Shown here piece by piece: positions 51,654 through 61,300 of a stretch of 64,000 nt of DNA (within the stretch, counting starts at the first letter, position 1; each line of letters opens with the position of its first letter). The stretch is from Flavitalea plasmicola (lineage in GTDB: Bacteria > Bacteroidota > Bacteroidia > Chitinophagales > Chitinophagaceae), in NCBI RefSeq assembly GCF_030546645.1, contig NZ_JAUOTO010000005.1:372001-436000 (forward strand), in the 5' to 3' direction. The notes beneath the pieces were generated by a model. It made no database searches and had not been told where the DNA came from. It saw nothing but the letters and a program-made list of their open reading frames with translations. A program made the position numbers and the translations under genes.

Positions 51654-52958
51654 ATGCTTACGTATATTAAAAATTCTTTCGTACTGCTTGCGCTGATCGT
51701 TGGCGCGGGGTTCATCAGCTGTAAGAAAAGCGACGGCTTTGCTCACAATCCTTCCCAGCCTATGGTGGTGAATAGTTTTGCGCCGGCTGCCGGTCCGCTG
51801 GGCACCGAGATCCTTATTAAAGGCAGTAATTTCACCACGGACACATCGAAGATCAAGGTCTCCATCAATGGCGTTCGCCTGCTGGTGGTAAGGGTGAAGG
51901 GCGATGAGATCATGGCGGTGATCACGACCAAGACGGGTTCTGGTCCAATCCAGGTCGATATTGACAAGGGGACGGTGGCCAGTGCGGATCCCTTCAACTA
52001 CCAGTTCTCTTATTCGGTGTCCACGCTGGCGGGTTCGGGCCAGGCCGGGTACAGTGATGGAAAGGGTACGGGCGCCAGCTTTAACTTCAATGGGGTACGC
52101 GGTCAGCTGTGTGTAGATAAGGACCTGAATGTGTATGTGGCGGATGGCGGCAATCAACGGGTGAGAAAGGTCGCTGCTGACGGGACGGTCTCGACCATCG
52201 CGGGCAGCGGCATCAATGGGTATGCGGACGGTGCCGCGGCGGCGGCCCAGTTCAACAACCCTTGTGGTACGGCCGTGGACAAGGATGGCAATGTATATGT
52301 CTCCGAAAGGAATGGCAGGAATATACGGAAGATCACGCCGGATGGGGTCGTCTCTACGTATGCGCATGGCAGCGGCAATGGCGGCAATGAGCTGACCTCG
52401 GTGGTGATCAACCCTACCACGGGTGAGATCTACTGGTCCGACTTTTATGGTGACGGGATCTACTATCTTCATAATGGCAATGTGGAAAAGATCATCAATC
52501 ATTCGCTGCCTTGCACCCTCACCATCGACGGACAAGGGAATATTTACGCTACCCATTATGATGACCAGCAGGTGTGGAAGTATACCTATGATGCGGCAAG
52601 CGCCACTTTCGATGGCGGGGTAGCCATCGCAGGCACTTCACATGTCGGCGGGATGGATGATGGGATAGGCCTGGCCGCTACTTTTGCCCGTCCCTGGGGG
52701 ATTGCCATCGACAGTAAGGGTAATTTGTATGTCAGTGGCCAGGGCGGCGGCGATAAGAGCAATAATGTGCGGCTGATCACGGCGGGCACATGGGCGGTGA
52801 CGACCATTGCCGGGGTAGGCGATAACACGGGTTTTATCGATGGACTCGGCTACGACGCCCGGTTTAACAGGCCCACGGGAATTGCGGTCGATAAGAACAA
52901 TGATCTGTATGTACTGGATATGGATAACAACCGGATCCGGAAAATAACGGTGCAGTAA
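51654..52958 (+). CDS. Lipoprotein with IPT/TIG domain and NHL repeats
   Basis: The 434-residue protein carries a lipoprotein signal (KNSFVLLALIVGAGFISC), an IPT/TIG domain (residues ~35-120; SFAPAAGPLGTEILIKGSNF) and a six-bladed NHL-type propeller (for example LCVDKDLNVYVADGGNQRVR, GTAVDKDGNVYVSERNGRNI, GIAVDKNNDLYVLDMDNNRI). Such proteins are common third members of SusC/SusD operons and are likely surface glycan-binding proteins. It lies 48 bp after the SusD gene and 11 bp before the GH76 gene. Direct glycan contacts cannot be predicted. Confidence 0.92.
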   Translation: MLTYIKNSFVLLALIVGAGFISCKKSDGFAHNPSQPMVVNSFAPAAGPLGTEILIKGSNFTTDTSKIKVSINGVRLLVVRVKGDEIMAVITTKTGSGPIQVDIDKGTVASADPFNYQFSYSVSTLAGSGQAGYSDGKGTGASFNFNGVRGQLCVDKDLNVYVADGGNQRVRKVAADGTVSTIAGSGINGYADGAAAAAQFNNPCGTAVDKDGNVYVSERNGRNIRKITPDGVVSTYAHGSGNGGNELTSVVINPTTGEIYWSDFYGDGIYYLHNGNVEKIINHSLPCTLTIDGQGNIYATHYDDQQVWKYTYDAASATFDGGVAIAGTSHVGGMDDGIGLAATFARPWGIAIDSKGNLYVSGQGGGDKSNNVRLITAGTWAVTTIAGVGDNTGFIDGLGYDARFNRPTGIAVDKNNDLYVLDMDNNRIRKITVQ

Positions 52959-52969
52959 ACTGTTGGAAT

Positions 52970-54127
52970 ATGAAGCATATGTCTTTAAGAGTACCCGTCT
53001 TTACCTTTTTGCTGGTGACCTTCGTCGTCTCCTGCGGAAAGAGCAATAACAATGTGCCTCCCATCGTGGATACGGCGGGAAACAAGGAAGTGTCGTTCAC
53101 GTCGAACGATGCTACTTCGGCCTATAATAATTTCAATAAGTACCTCTACAACACGAACGCGAAATTGTATTATCGCGCTTCGGACAAGAGCGGTATTGCC
53201 GCCATCTGGACGCAGGCGATCTATTTCGACATGGCGATGAATGCGTACAAGCGGACGAATGACCCCCAGTATAAGCAATTGATCGAGGACCTTTACCAGG
53301 GCAACTATGCCCAGTATGCGGGATACAACTGGCGGAACGATGTCAGCTGGTTTATCTGGGACGATATGATGTGGTGGATCATTGCCCTGTCCCGTGCCTA
53401 TGAAGTGACGGGGGACCAGAAATACCTGGACCATGCGAAGGCGGGCTTTGACTTCGTCTGGAACGGGGATGCATCCATTAATCGTATTGGCTCCTATGAT
53501 GCGGCCACCGGGGGGATGGAATGGGCGTGGAAGCAGCGGGGAAAGACGGCCTGTATCAACTATCCTACGGTGATTGGCGCGATGACCTTATACAATATTA
53601 CCAAGGATGAGGCCTATGCCACGAAGGCTATCGGCGTATATAACTGGGCCCGTACGAATTTATTCAACGCGACGACGGGTGCGGTGGCTGACAATAAGGT
53701 GGATAATAACCCCGCCGACTGGACGGTGCATACGTATAACCAGGCCAGCTGCATCGGTGCGGCAGTGATGTTGTATAAGAAGACCGGTGATGCCAAGTAC
53801 CTGAATGATGCGGTGCTGGCGGCGGACTTTACGAAGAACAAGATGTCGGATGCGGATGGGATCCTGCCATTTGAAGGCGGAGAGGAGCAGGGCGTGTACA
53901 ATGCGATCCTGGCGCAGTATATGATACGGCTGATCGAGGATGGTGGTAAGACTGATTATCTCGCCTGGTTGCGGAAGAACATCAATTATGCGTATGCGAA
54001 GCGGAGCTCTTCCACGGGGCTGATGGGGAAGGATTATAAGACGACGCCGCCGGCAGGTGTGGCTGTTTCGGCTTATGATGCCTGTTCGATCCCGGCGTTG
54101 ATGCAGGTGGTGCCTCCGGAGAAATAA
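52970..54127 (+). CDS. Glycoside hydrolase family 76 (alpha-1,6-mannanase-like)
   Basis: The 385-residue protein has a lipoprotein-type signal (FTFLLVTFVVSCGKSNN). An (alpha/alpha)6 barrel follows, with GH76 features: AIYFDMAMNAYKRTNDPQYK, the catalytic Asp-Asp pair at 131-132 in WFIWDDMMWW, and MEWAWKQRGKTACINYPTV. GH76 enzymes cut the alpha-1,6-mannan backbone of fungal cell-wall or mycobacterial mannans, releasing oligomers for SusC/SusD import. The gene ends the operon and is followed by a strong terminator. The length and motifs argue for a functional enzyme. Confidence 0.93.
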   Translation: MKHMSLRVPVFTFLLVTFVVSCGKSNNNVPPIVDTAGNKEVSFTSNDATSAYNNFNKYLYNTNAKLYYRASDKSGIAAIWTQAIYFDMAMNAYKRTNDPQYKQLIEDLYQGNYAQYAGYNWRNDVSWFIWDDMMWWIIALSRAYEVTGDQKYLDHAKAGFDFVWNGDASINRIGSYDAATGGMEWAWKQRGKTACINYPTVIGAMTLYNITKDEAYATKAIGVYNWARTNLFNATTGAVADNKVDNNPADWTVHTYNQASCIGAAVMLYKKTGDAKYLNDAVLAADFTKNKMSDADGILPFEGGEEQGVYNAILAQYMIRLIEDGGKTDYLAWLRKNINYAYAKRSSSTGLMGKDYKTTPPAGVAVSAYDACSIPALMQVVPPEK

Positions 54128-54157
54128 TCTTATTTTGGTATCCTGATGATTAGTGGA

Positions 54158-54188
54158 CCCGGTTGGTTTTATCCGACCGGGTTTTTTT
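54158..54188 (+). terminator. Intrinsic terminator of the SusC/SusD-GH76 operon
   Basis: CCCGGTTGG and CCGACCGGG form a 9-bp stem (one G-T pair) around a six-base loop, followed by seven T. It starts 31 bp after the GH76 stop codon. Confidence 0.9.
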
Positions 54189-54391
54189 GTGTTGCTAAAA
54201 TGTTTTTTCGCCCCCCCCCTCTTTTTTTCTACACGCTGATGTGCGAAATCGACACGCTTTTTCCCGATTTCGACACGCTGGTGAAATGGTGTGGTAAAAA
54301 TAGCGGCGCGTATTCGTTAGCAGAAATAATTTTCTTTATTTCGTTATAACAATCCTTCCCTATCCTTTCTCAAATCCTAAACTGACTTTTA

Positions 54392-57300
54392 ATGAAACGA
54401 TCCTGGACCTTGGTCCTATTAGTATTGTATTGCCTATCCAATACGACTCTCTCTGCGCAATCGGTGATCGGCCAACCGCAATTTGACTACTCCCCCAAGC
54501 CTCCAACGGTGGCAGCCCTGCAGAAGGCAATAGATATCCCTGTCAACAACTATTCAGGGAGCGCCAATATTACCATCCCGTTGCATGATGCCCGTTCGAA
54601 GAGCATTGATATTCCTATCGAACTCGGCTATGAAACCTCCGGGATCAAGGCAGAGCAGGATGCGACGGTAGCCGGGCTTGGTTGGGTATTGAAGGCCGGT
54701 GGTATGGTTAGCCGCAGTGTCCGTGGAAATCCCGATGAAGGCCTTGCTCTTAAGGTTTCCAGGGACACGATACTGGGGGTTCCGCGGTGGGCTTCAATAA
54801 AGGATTCCCTGGCGAATGCAAAGAATATAAAAGGAGGATACTATGTAGATGGAGGGAACAATTTGTTCATTGTCGACTATTCCAACGCAGTTAAGGACCA
54901 TAATCAATGGGTGACGACGCATACGATACATGATCCTGTTCCTCAGACATCATCCGACTGGATGTTCTATGGGTTAAATGATGACGCGCCCGACATGTTC
55001 TATTTTAATTTCGGGACTTACTCGGGGAAGTTCTTTTTTGGAAGAGGGCGGGTGCCTATCCTGGTACCTTATAACAGGGATATCAAGATCGTACCGACGT
55101 TCGTTTCTTACGTAGACGCAGGAAAGCTCACCAATAATTATTTTTCAGGCTGGACGATTACTACCCCGGATGGTATAATATATTATTTCGGTGGCAGCAA
55201 TGCTGCTTCCGGATGGGACAATTCTATGGCTTTCGACGGATCCCATGTCCGTCCCAATAGCTGGGCGCTTACGAAGATCGTTAATACCTCGACAAGGGAC
55301 AGTGTCATGTTGGATTATTATACTGTTTCAAGTCAATTTAACCAAAATACCAGGTTTCAACGGTCTTTCAAACAGCAGGACTTTAACAACTGCATTGTCT
55401 CCGGGGGGCAGGTTAATCCGAATGGTCTATGCGAACCGCGGCTATCCAGTATCAGGACCCGCACCGAACAGGTGAATTTTTACTATGCAGGCGGCAAGAT
55501 GGACTCCATGGTGGTGAGGGATATCAATACACAGTCGGCTTATAAGAAAGCCTTGTTGGGTTTTGGAAGGTTTAAGTCCGGGCGTGTCAAACTGCAGGAG
55601 GTATTATTAATGGATTATCAGCATGCACAGGTGCTGCCTTATACCTTTAAATATTACGACACTGCCTTTAAGAAGGTAAGGATCATGATTCCTGCCCCAG
55701 GCGATTCCATCAGTTTTAGTCCGTATGCACAGGATTTTTGGGGGTATTATAATGACGCGCTGATCAATGAGGCCAACAAATCGCTGCTGCTCTCGCCGTC
55801 GTCTACCTGCACGTACGGTACCAATCGTCAGCCTGCGTGGCCCCAGATGCAACGGGATATCCTTACAGAGGTGACCTTTCCCACGGGTGGGCGTACCGTG
55901 TTCACATACGAGCCTCACACAGCGTCATTTGGCAGGATGACCAATGGACAACTGGCTGATGTCGAATCCTTTTATTGTGAAACGCACCACAATTTCACGC
56001 TGGATAATATTATCGGCGGCCTTCGGGTAAAACGGATCGACCAGATAGACCCGTTGAAGAACGACACCCTTACCATGATCTATGATTACAGCAGCAAGGT
56101 GTTCGGTCCTGCCCGTTCATCGGGTTACCTGCATATTGCGCCATCACTGATGGTGGACGTTACCAGCGGATATGACTGTAATGGCAATATGACCAATGCT
56201 CCAAAATATCTATTGGCTGCATCCAATATGAACACCGGCTGCGGTGACGGGCTGCATGTTACTTACCGAAATGTGATGGTGACCCAGGACCATAATGGCG
56301 TGCGCAACGGGCGTACGGAATACGAGTACTATGACGATACGAATACAGACTCTTCCTTTCTTTTTAACATATGTGATAATGTCAATAATTCCTGTTCGGT
56401 GGTGGACCTTAACGTACTGTTACCCTGGCAGGAAAAAAGACCATATGAGAACCTGTTGGCGGGGAATGTTAAAAGCAGCAGCATATATAATAATGCCAAT
56501 GTGCTGCTGAAACAAGAGAGGGACAGCTTTTTCTCTATAAAATACCCGGGTCTAAACAGGGTCACGGAATTAAGCATGGAGATAAAGACGGATTTTTGTG
56601 ACGATGTCGGACTACCAGCTCCGGGGCAGACCGGCCGGGACTGGGTGCTCGTTCCACCGGCTAATTCCTACATGTTCATCCATACTTTCGCCATCGGTAA
56701 AATGTCGGTCCTCCCCTTGTCAAAGATCGTTGACAGCTATGATACGACGGGAACCAAGCTGTCTGACACTACGCGATTTTTCTATGAAAGTCCCTATCAT
56801 ATCAACCAGACCGCTGTAAAGAGCACTGCCAGCAATAAGGATAGCCTGATCATACAGACTATATACTCCTTTGACTTGCAGAATGTCAATGGGACCGACT
56901 CTATTGGTATGCAAATGAAGAATGCGTTTCTCAATGTTCCGGTTGCGAATTTCTCAAAACACAACGATAAGGTCGTCGGTGGAGGGTATGTTCGTTTCTC
57001 CAGGACATCCGCACTGGATACAACTATCCTTAAACGGGAAGAATACAGGCTCGTTACAGCTACCAGCGTCAATCCAGGGGATATCAACCTGACATCCACC
57101 TATCCGAAAACATTATCCTTTCCCGTTGCCCAGTTCCAGCAGGTGTCAGCGATAGGATACGATGGGGATAACAATGTCAGCCAGGTTGTCCGGATAGGGC
57201 AGGACACTTCTGCTTATATCTGGGGATATAACAGCACGGCGTTGGTTGCGTTGACTACCAATGCAGCGTCTGCCGGGGTAGCCTATACTGGGTTCGAATC

Positions 57301-58318
57301 TTCCGGCAACGGGGGCTGGTCCGTTCCTTCCGGCAGCAGGGTAAGCCAGGGAATTACCGGAAGAAAATCATATGCATTAGCGAGCGGGAGCATTAGCATT
57401 GTCCTTGCTCAGAACGGCAGGCAAAGAGTGGTGTCCTACTGGTCGCTGGGTGGATCTGCGCAGGTGAACGGGGCTACTGCCGCGGGGATCATGACGAGGC
57501 GTGGGTGGACCTATTATGAGCATATACTGGCCGCAACGGTGACCAACATTACCATAAGTGGTGGTGTCACGATCGACGAGCTGAGGCTGTATCCGTCTGG
57601 TAGCCTGATGAACACTTATTCATATGACCCGCTGCTGGGCACAACAGACCTGACTACCCCTGACGGGCGTACCACTTATTACGAGTATGATTCGTTGCAA
57701 AGGCTTCGTGCCGTGAAAGACGAGAATGGAAACATACGCAAGTTTGTCGATTATCGGTATGCAGGTTTCAATACGACGGCACCTGTCTGGCGTCCTTTGA
57801 GCTGGCGGCTCAAACCTTGTCCAGGCAATACGGCTTATACATCTGATACCGCTCAGCTCCTTTATACAGACCTCAACAGCAGGAGTCTCACTTTCAATAG
57901 TTCCATCTGGCAGGATACGGGCCGTTGTACCAGCTGCGCGAATCTGGTCGCATGGGTCAATACCGCTACGGCCCCACGCTGCCGGCTTGACGCTAATGGA
58001 CAGAGTGTCGGATGGCAGGAGCAGGAACAGGTGGATGCCAATCCCTGCAGTCCCACCTATAATACCAAACAGTGGGTGACGGTCGGGACTTATAACACGG
58101 TGTGTCCTGTTTGCCAGGGGGCGGATGTTAAACTTTTGAGGGGTGTTTGCGAGACAGGAAAGCGTATCAATACTTCTTCGGCGGCCCAGACAGTTAATGG
58201 GGTGATCAAATACAAATGTACCTATCACCTGGAATGGAGCGATTGCAGCAAGAGTGCGGACAGGTTTGAATTCAACGCCTCCCCCTGCACAATCAATTTA
58301 GGCTGTGACGCTAACTAA
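54392..58318 (+). CDS. Secreted RHS/YD-repeat protein (upstream partner)
   Basis: The 1308-residue protein has a signal peptide (MKRSWTLVLLVLYCLSNTTLSAQ) and the SpvB/RHS-like N-terminal domain of Bacteroidota (IDIPVNNYSGSANITIPLHD, VAGLGWVLKAGGMVSRSVRG). RHS/YD repeats come late (YSYDPLLGTTDLTTPDGRTT, YEYDSLQRLRAVKDENGNIR). A jelly-roll-like segment precedes the repeats (about residues 970-1070). The C-terminal ~180 residues are Cys-rich (RCTSCANLVAWVNTATAPRC, VCPVCQGADVK) and not recognised. There is no toxin-like tip, and the second RHS gene follows after 19 bp, so the two are likely to work together. Confidence 0.88.
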   Translation: MKRSWTLVLLVLYCLSNTTLSAQSVIGQPQFDYSPKPPTVAALQKAIDIPVNNYSGSANITIPLHDARSKSIDIPIELGYETSGIKAEQDATVAGLGWVLKAGGMVSRSVRGNPDEGLALKVSRDTILGVPRWASIKDSLANAKNIKGGYYVDGGNNLFIVDYSNAVKDHNQWVTTHTIHDPVPQTSSDWMFYGLNDDAPDMFYFNFGTYSGKFFFGRGRVPILVPYNRDIKIVPTFVSYVDAGKLTNNYFSGWTITTPDGIIYYFGGSNAASGWDNSMAFDGSHVRPNSWALTKIVNTSTRDSVMLDYYTVSSQFNQNTRFQRSFKQQDFNNCIVSGGQVNPNGLCEPRLSSIRTRTEQVNFYYAGGKMDSMVVRDINTQSAYKKALLGFGRFKSGRVKLQEVLLMDYQHAQVLPYTFKYYDTAFKKVRIMIPAPGDSISFSPYAQDFWGYYNDALINEANKSLLLSPSSTCTYGTNRQPAWPQMQRDILTEVTFPTGGRTVFTYEPHTASFGRMTNGQLADVESFYCETHHNFTLDNIIGGLRVKRIDQIDPLKNDTLTMIYDYSSKVFGPARSSGYLHIAPSLMVDVTSGYDCNGNMTNAPKYLLAASNMNTGCGDGLHVTYRNVMVTQDHNGVRNGRTEYEYYDDTNTDSSFLFNICDNVNNSCSVVDLNVLLPWQEKRPYENLLAGNVKSSSIYNNANVLLKQERDSFFSIKYPGLNRVTELSMEIKTDFCDDVGLPAPGQTGRDWVLVPPANSYMFIHTFAIGKMSVLPLSKIVDSYDTTGTKLSDTTRFFYESPYHINQTAVKSTASNKDSLIIQTIYSFDLQNVNGTDSIGMQMKNAFLNVPVANFSKHNDKVVGGGYVRFSRTSALDTTILKREEYRLVTATSVNPGDINLTSTYPKTLSFPVAQFQQVSAIGYDGDNNVSQVVRIGQDTSAYIWGYNSTALVALTTNAASAGVAYTGFESSGNGGWSVPSGSRVSQGITGRKSYALASGSISIVLAQNGRQRVVSYWSLGGSAQVNGATAAGIMTRRGWTYYEHILAATVTNITISGGVTIDELRLYPSGSLMNTYSYDPLLGTTDLTTPDGRTTYYEYDSLQRLRAVKDENGNIRKFVDYRYAGFNTTAPVWRPLSWRLKPCPGNTAYTSDTAQLLYTDLNSRSLTFNSSIWQDTGRCTSCANLVAWVNTATAPRCRLDANGQSVGWQEQEQVDANPCSPTYNTKQWVTVGTYNTVCPVCQGADVKLLRGVCETGKRINTSSAAQTVNGVIKYKCTYHLEWSDCSKSADRFEFNASPCTINLGCDAN

Positions 58319-58337
58319 ACATAAAATATTACGTAAA

Positions 58338-61300
58338 ATGAGTTCCCGCCTGTTAATAAAGCGATTTGGGCTGTTGGTCTTCACCTGTATGCGGTATGCT
58401 TTGCATGCACAGGTCATGCCGCCGGCTCCCTATACAAATAACCTGCTGACGAATTATACGAGGGAATGGAATCCAAGGATGCCTGTGCAGGATCCAGGAG
58501 GAATTATCGGTTCACCGGCGTCTGCGGTGGCGGTCACCACCAGGTATTGCGACGGTCTTGGACGCGTGATACAGACGGTGGATTGGCAGAACAGCCCGAA
58601 GGGAAGGGACAGGGTGACGCCGGTGGTATACGATATGTTCGGGCGGGAGCAGTATAAGTACCTGCCATTCGTGTCGAATAACAGCTATTATTCCGGGGAT
58701 AATCCTTCTGACGGGAATTTTAAAACAGACCCTTTCCAGCAGCAGGCGGCTTTTGAGGCAGGGCAATATCCAGGTGAAGCCTATTTCTATGGGAGGACGG
58801 ATTACGAGGCGTCACCTTTGAACAGGGTTCAGGCAAGCTATGCAGCCGGCAATAGCTGGGTGGGAGCTGGCAGGGGAATATCACATCAGTATCTGCTGAA
58901 CGGTCTTTCCGACAGCGTCCGGGTCTGGAGGATCACTGCTACGCCCGGGGTCCTGCCTGCTACTGCGGCCGCTTTTGACGTTGGTCAACTGTATAAAAAT
59001 GTAACGGTCGACGAAGCCGGTCATAAGCTGGTGGAATATAAAGATAAGCAAGGGCGGCTTGTCCTGAAGAAGGCTCAGCTTTCCACTACGGCGGGAGCAG
59101 GCTATACGGGCTGGCTCAGTACCTATTATGTTTATGATGATCTGGATAATCTCCGTTTTATCATTCCGCCCAAAGCCGTGGAGTGGCTGATCGCCAACAA
59201 CTGGAATTTTGCAGCCGCAGGAGGAACGGGCGTTGCCTACGAGCTTTGTTTCCGATATGAATACGATATGCGCAATCGCATGATCACTAAAAAGGATCCG
59301 GGGGCGGCAGAGACCCGTATGGTCTATGATGTCCGTGACAGGCTGGTGATGACACAGGACTCGGTGCTGCGCGGTCAAAAAAAATGGCAGGTGTTCTGTT
59401 ACGACGCGCTCAACCGGAAAGACACCGTGGCCTTGATGACGGATGTGAGCCATTACAATGACCTTGCCTGGCACATGGCGCAGGCTATGACCCAACCTTT
59501 CTATCCTGCCACCAGCGGCTATCCCACCGAGGTGGTGACGCAATTCTATTTCGATTCCTATGACTGGGTGGCTCCCTGGTCGCCCTTGCTCACGGCTACG
59601 ATCGATACGACCTACAAGAATAACACAACCTACTTCTTCACGAATTATAATACCGCACCTTACTATGCCGTGCCTATGGTGCAATGCCCGATGGTGAGGG
59701 GAATGCCTACAGGCTATCGTACCAAGATCATCGACACTAGCCAATTCTTATTTTTTGTCCCTTATTATGACGACCATGGGCAGATGATCGGTACGAAAAG
59801 CACCAATTACACCAATGGGCTGGACCAGGAGTGGACGCAATTCAACTTTTCGGGCGTGCCATTACGAAAGCTGTTATTCCATAAGAAGAACAGCGCCCAT
59901 TCCGAGGGTCACCTTATTGCCACCAAAAATTTTTATGACACTACGGGCCGGCTGTTGAGTATCCGTAAGATCATGGACGGCCCCGAGGCGCGTATAGATA
60001 CCATGATGTATGACGAACTGGGGCAGCTGCGGGCCAAATATTTTGCCAACAACCTGGACAGCCTGGTATACGACTATAATATCCGTGGGTGGGTGACGGG
60101 GATCAACAGAAAATACCTGACGGGTGCGGTGGATAACTATTTTGGCATGGAGCTGGGTTATGATAATTCGTCATCGGGTATCACTACCTACGGGTCCCCT
60201 CAGTACAATGGCAATATTGCCGGGATGGTGTGGAAGAGTGCGGGTGACGGCGTAAGGCGTAAATACGATTTCTCCTATGACAATGCCGACCGGCTGACCG
60301 GCGCGGATTTTACACAATACAATGGCAGTACTTTTGCGCCTTCAACTGCTATCGATTTTACGATGCCGAAGATCTCCTATGACGCGAATGGGAATATTCT
60401 CTCGATGACCCGGCAGGGAACGAAGATCGGCGGAGCGTCGGCTATCGACCGTTTGAGCTATGGCTACTTCCCGAACAGCAACCGCCTGAAGTATGTGTAC
60501 GACACTGCTAACGACGCCAATTCAATGCTCGCGGACTTCCATTACAACCCGGCAGGGAAGGATACGGCGAATACGCCGGACTATGTCTACGATGCCAATG
60601 GCAGACTGACGGGTGACAATAATAAGGGCATCAGCAACATTCAATACAATTTCCTCAACCTCCCGCAAAAGATCAGCATGGTCAGGCCGGACGGAAGCTC
60701 CAGGGGCAATATTGTTTACAAATACGATGCGCAGGGCATTAAATGGGCAAAGATCGTCACGGATAGTACGGTGAACCCTGTCCGGACGACCACGACTATG
60801 TACCTGAAAGAATTTCAATACCGGAACGATACTATTCAATTCGTATCCCATGAGGAAGGGAGAACGCGGTATTTCTGGCAGCACTATCTGAATGGGGACA
60901 GCAGTTTCAGGATGCGGTTCGACTATTTCGAGAAGGACCACCTGGGCAATACCCGGGTAATACTAACGGACCAGCGGGATACAGCACAGTATGTGGCCAC
61001 GATGGAGGCTGCCTACCGGACGAAGGAAAACAAGCTCTTTTACAATATACCGGCCACTTCCTATGCCAGAAGCGCGGCCAGCGGCTACCCGGCCGATCTG
61101 GCCATGACCAATCCGAACGATAGCGTGATCAGGCTTGGTAACAATGGGCAGAAGACCGGACCGGCCATTATCTTAAAGGTGATGAGTGGCGATAAGGTGA
61201 CCATCGGAACAAATTATTATTTCAATGCTTCGGGTACTGCAGGCAGCCAGCAACTAAACGCGCAGGACCTGATCAATTCATTGGCCAACGGCATCCTGTC

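Noticed and set aside
54146-54349. 67-codon frame after the GH76 gene
   Set aside because: It runs through the terminator hairpin and poly-T/poly-C stretches; its composition is not protein-like.
58305-58337. GTG start for the second RHS gene overlapping the first
   Set aside because: The ATG at 58338 opens a shorter and better signal peptide; the overlap frame adds only a basic stretch.
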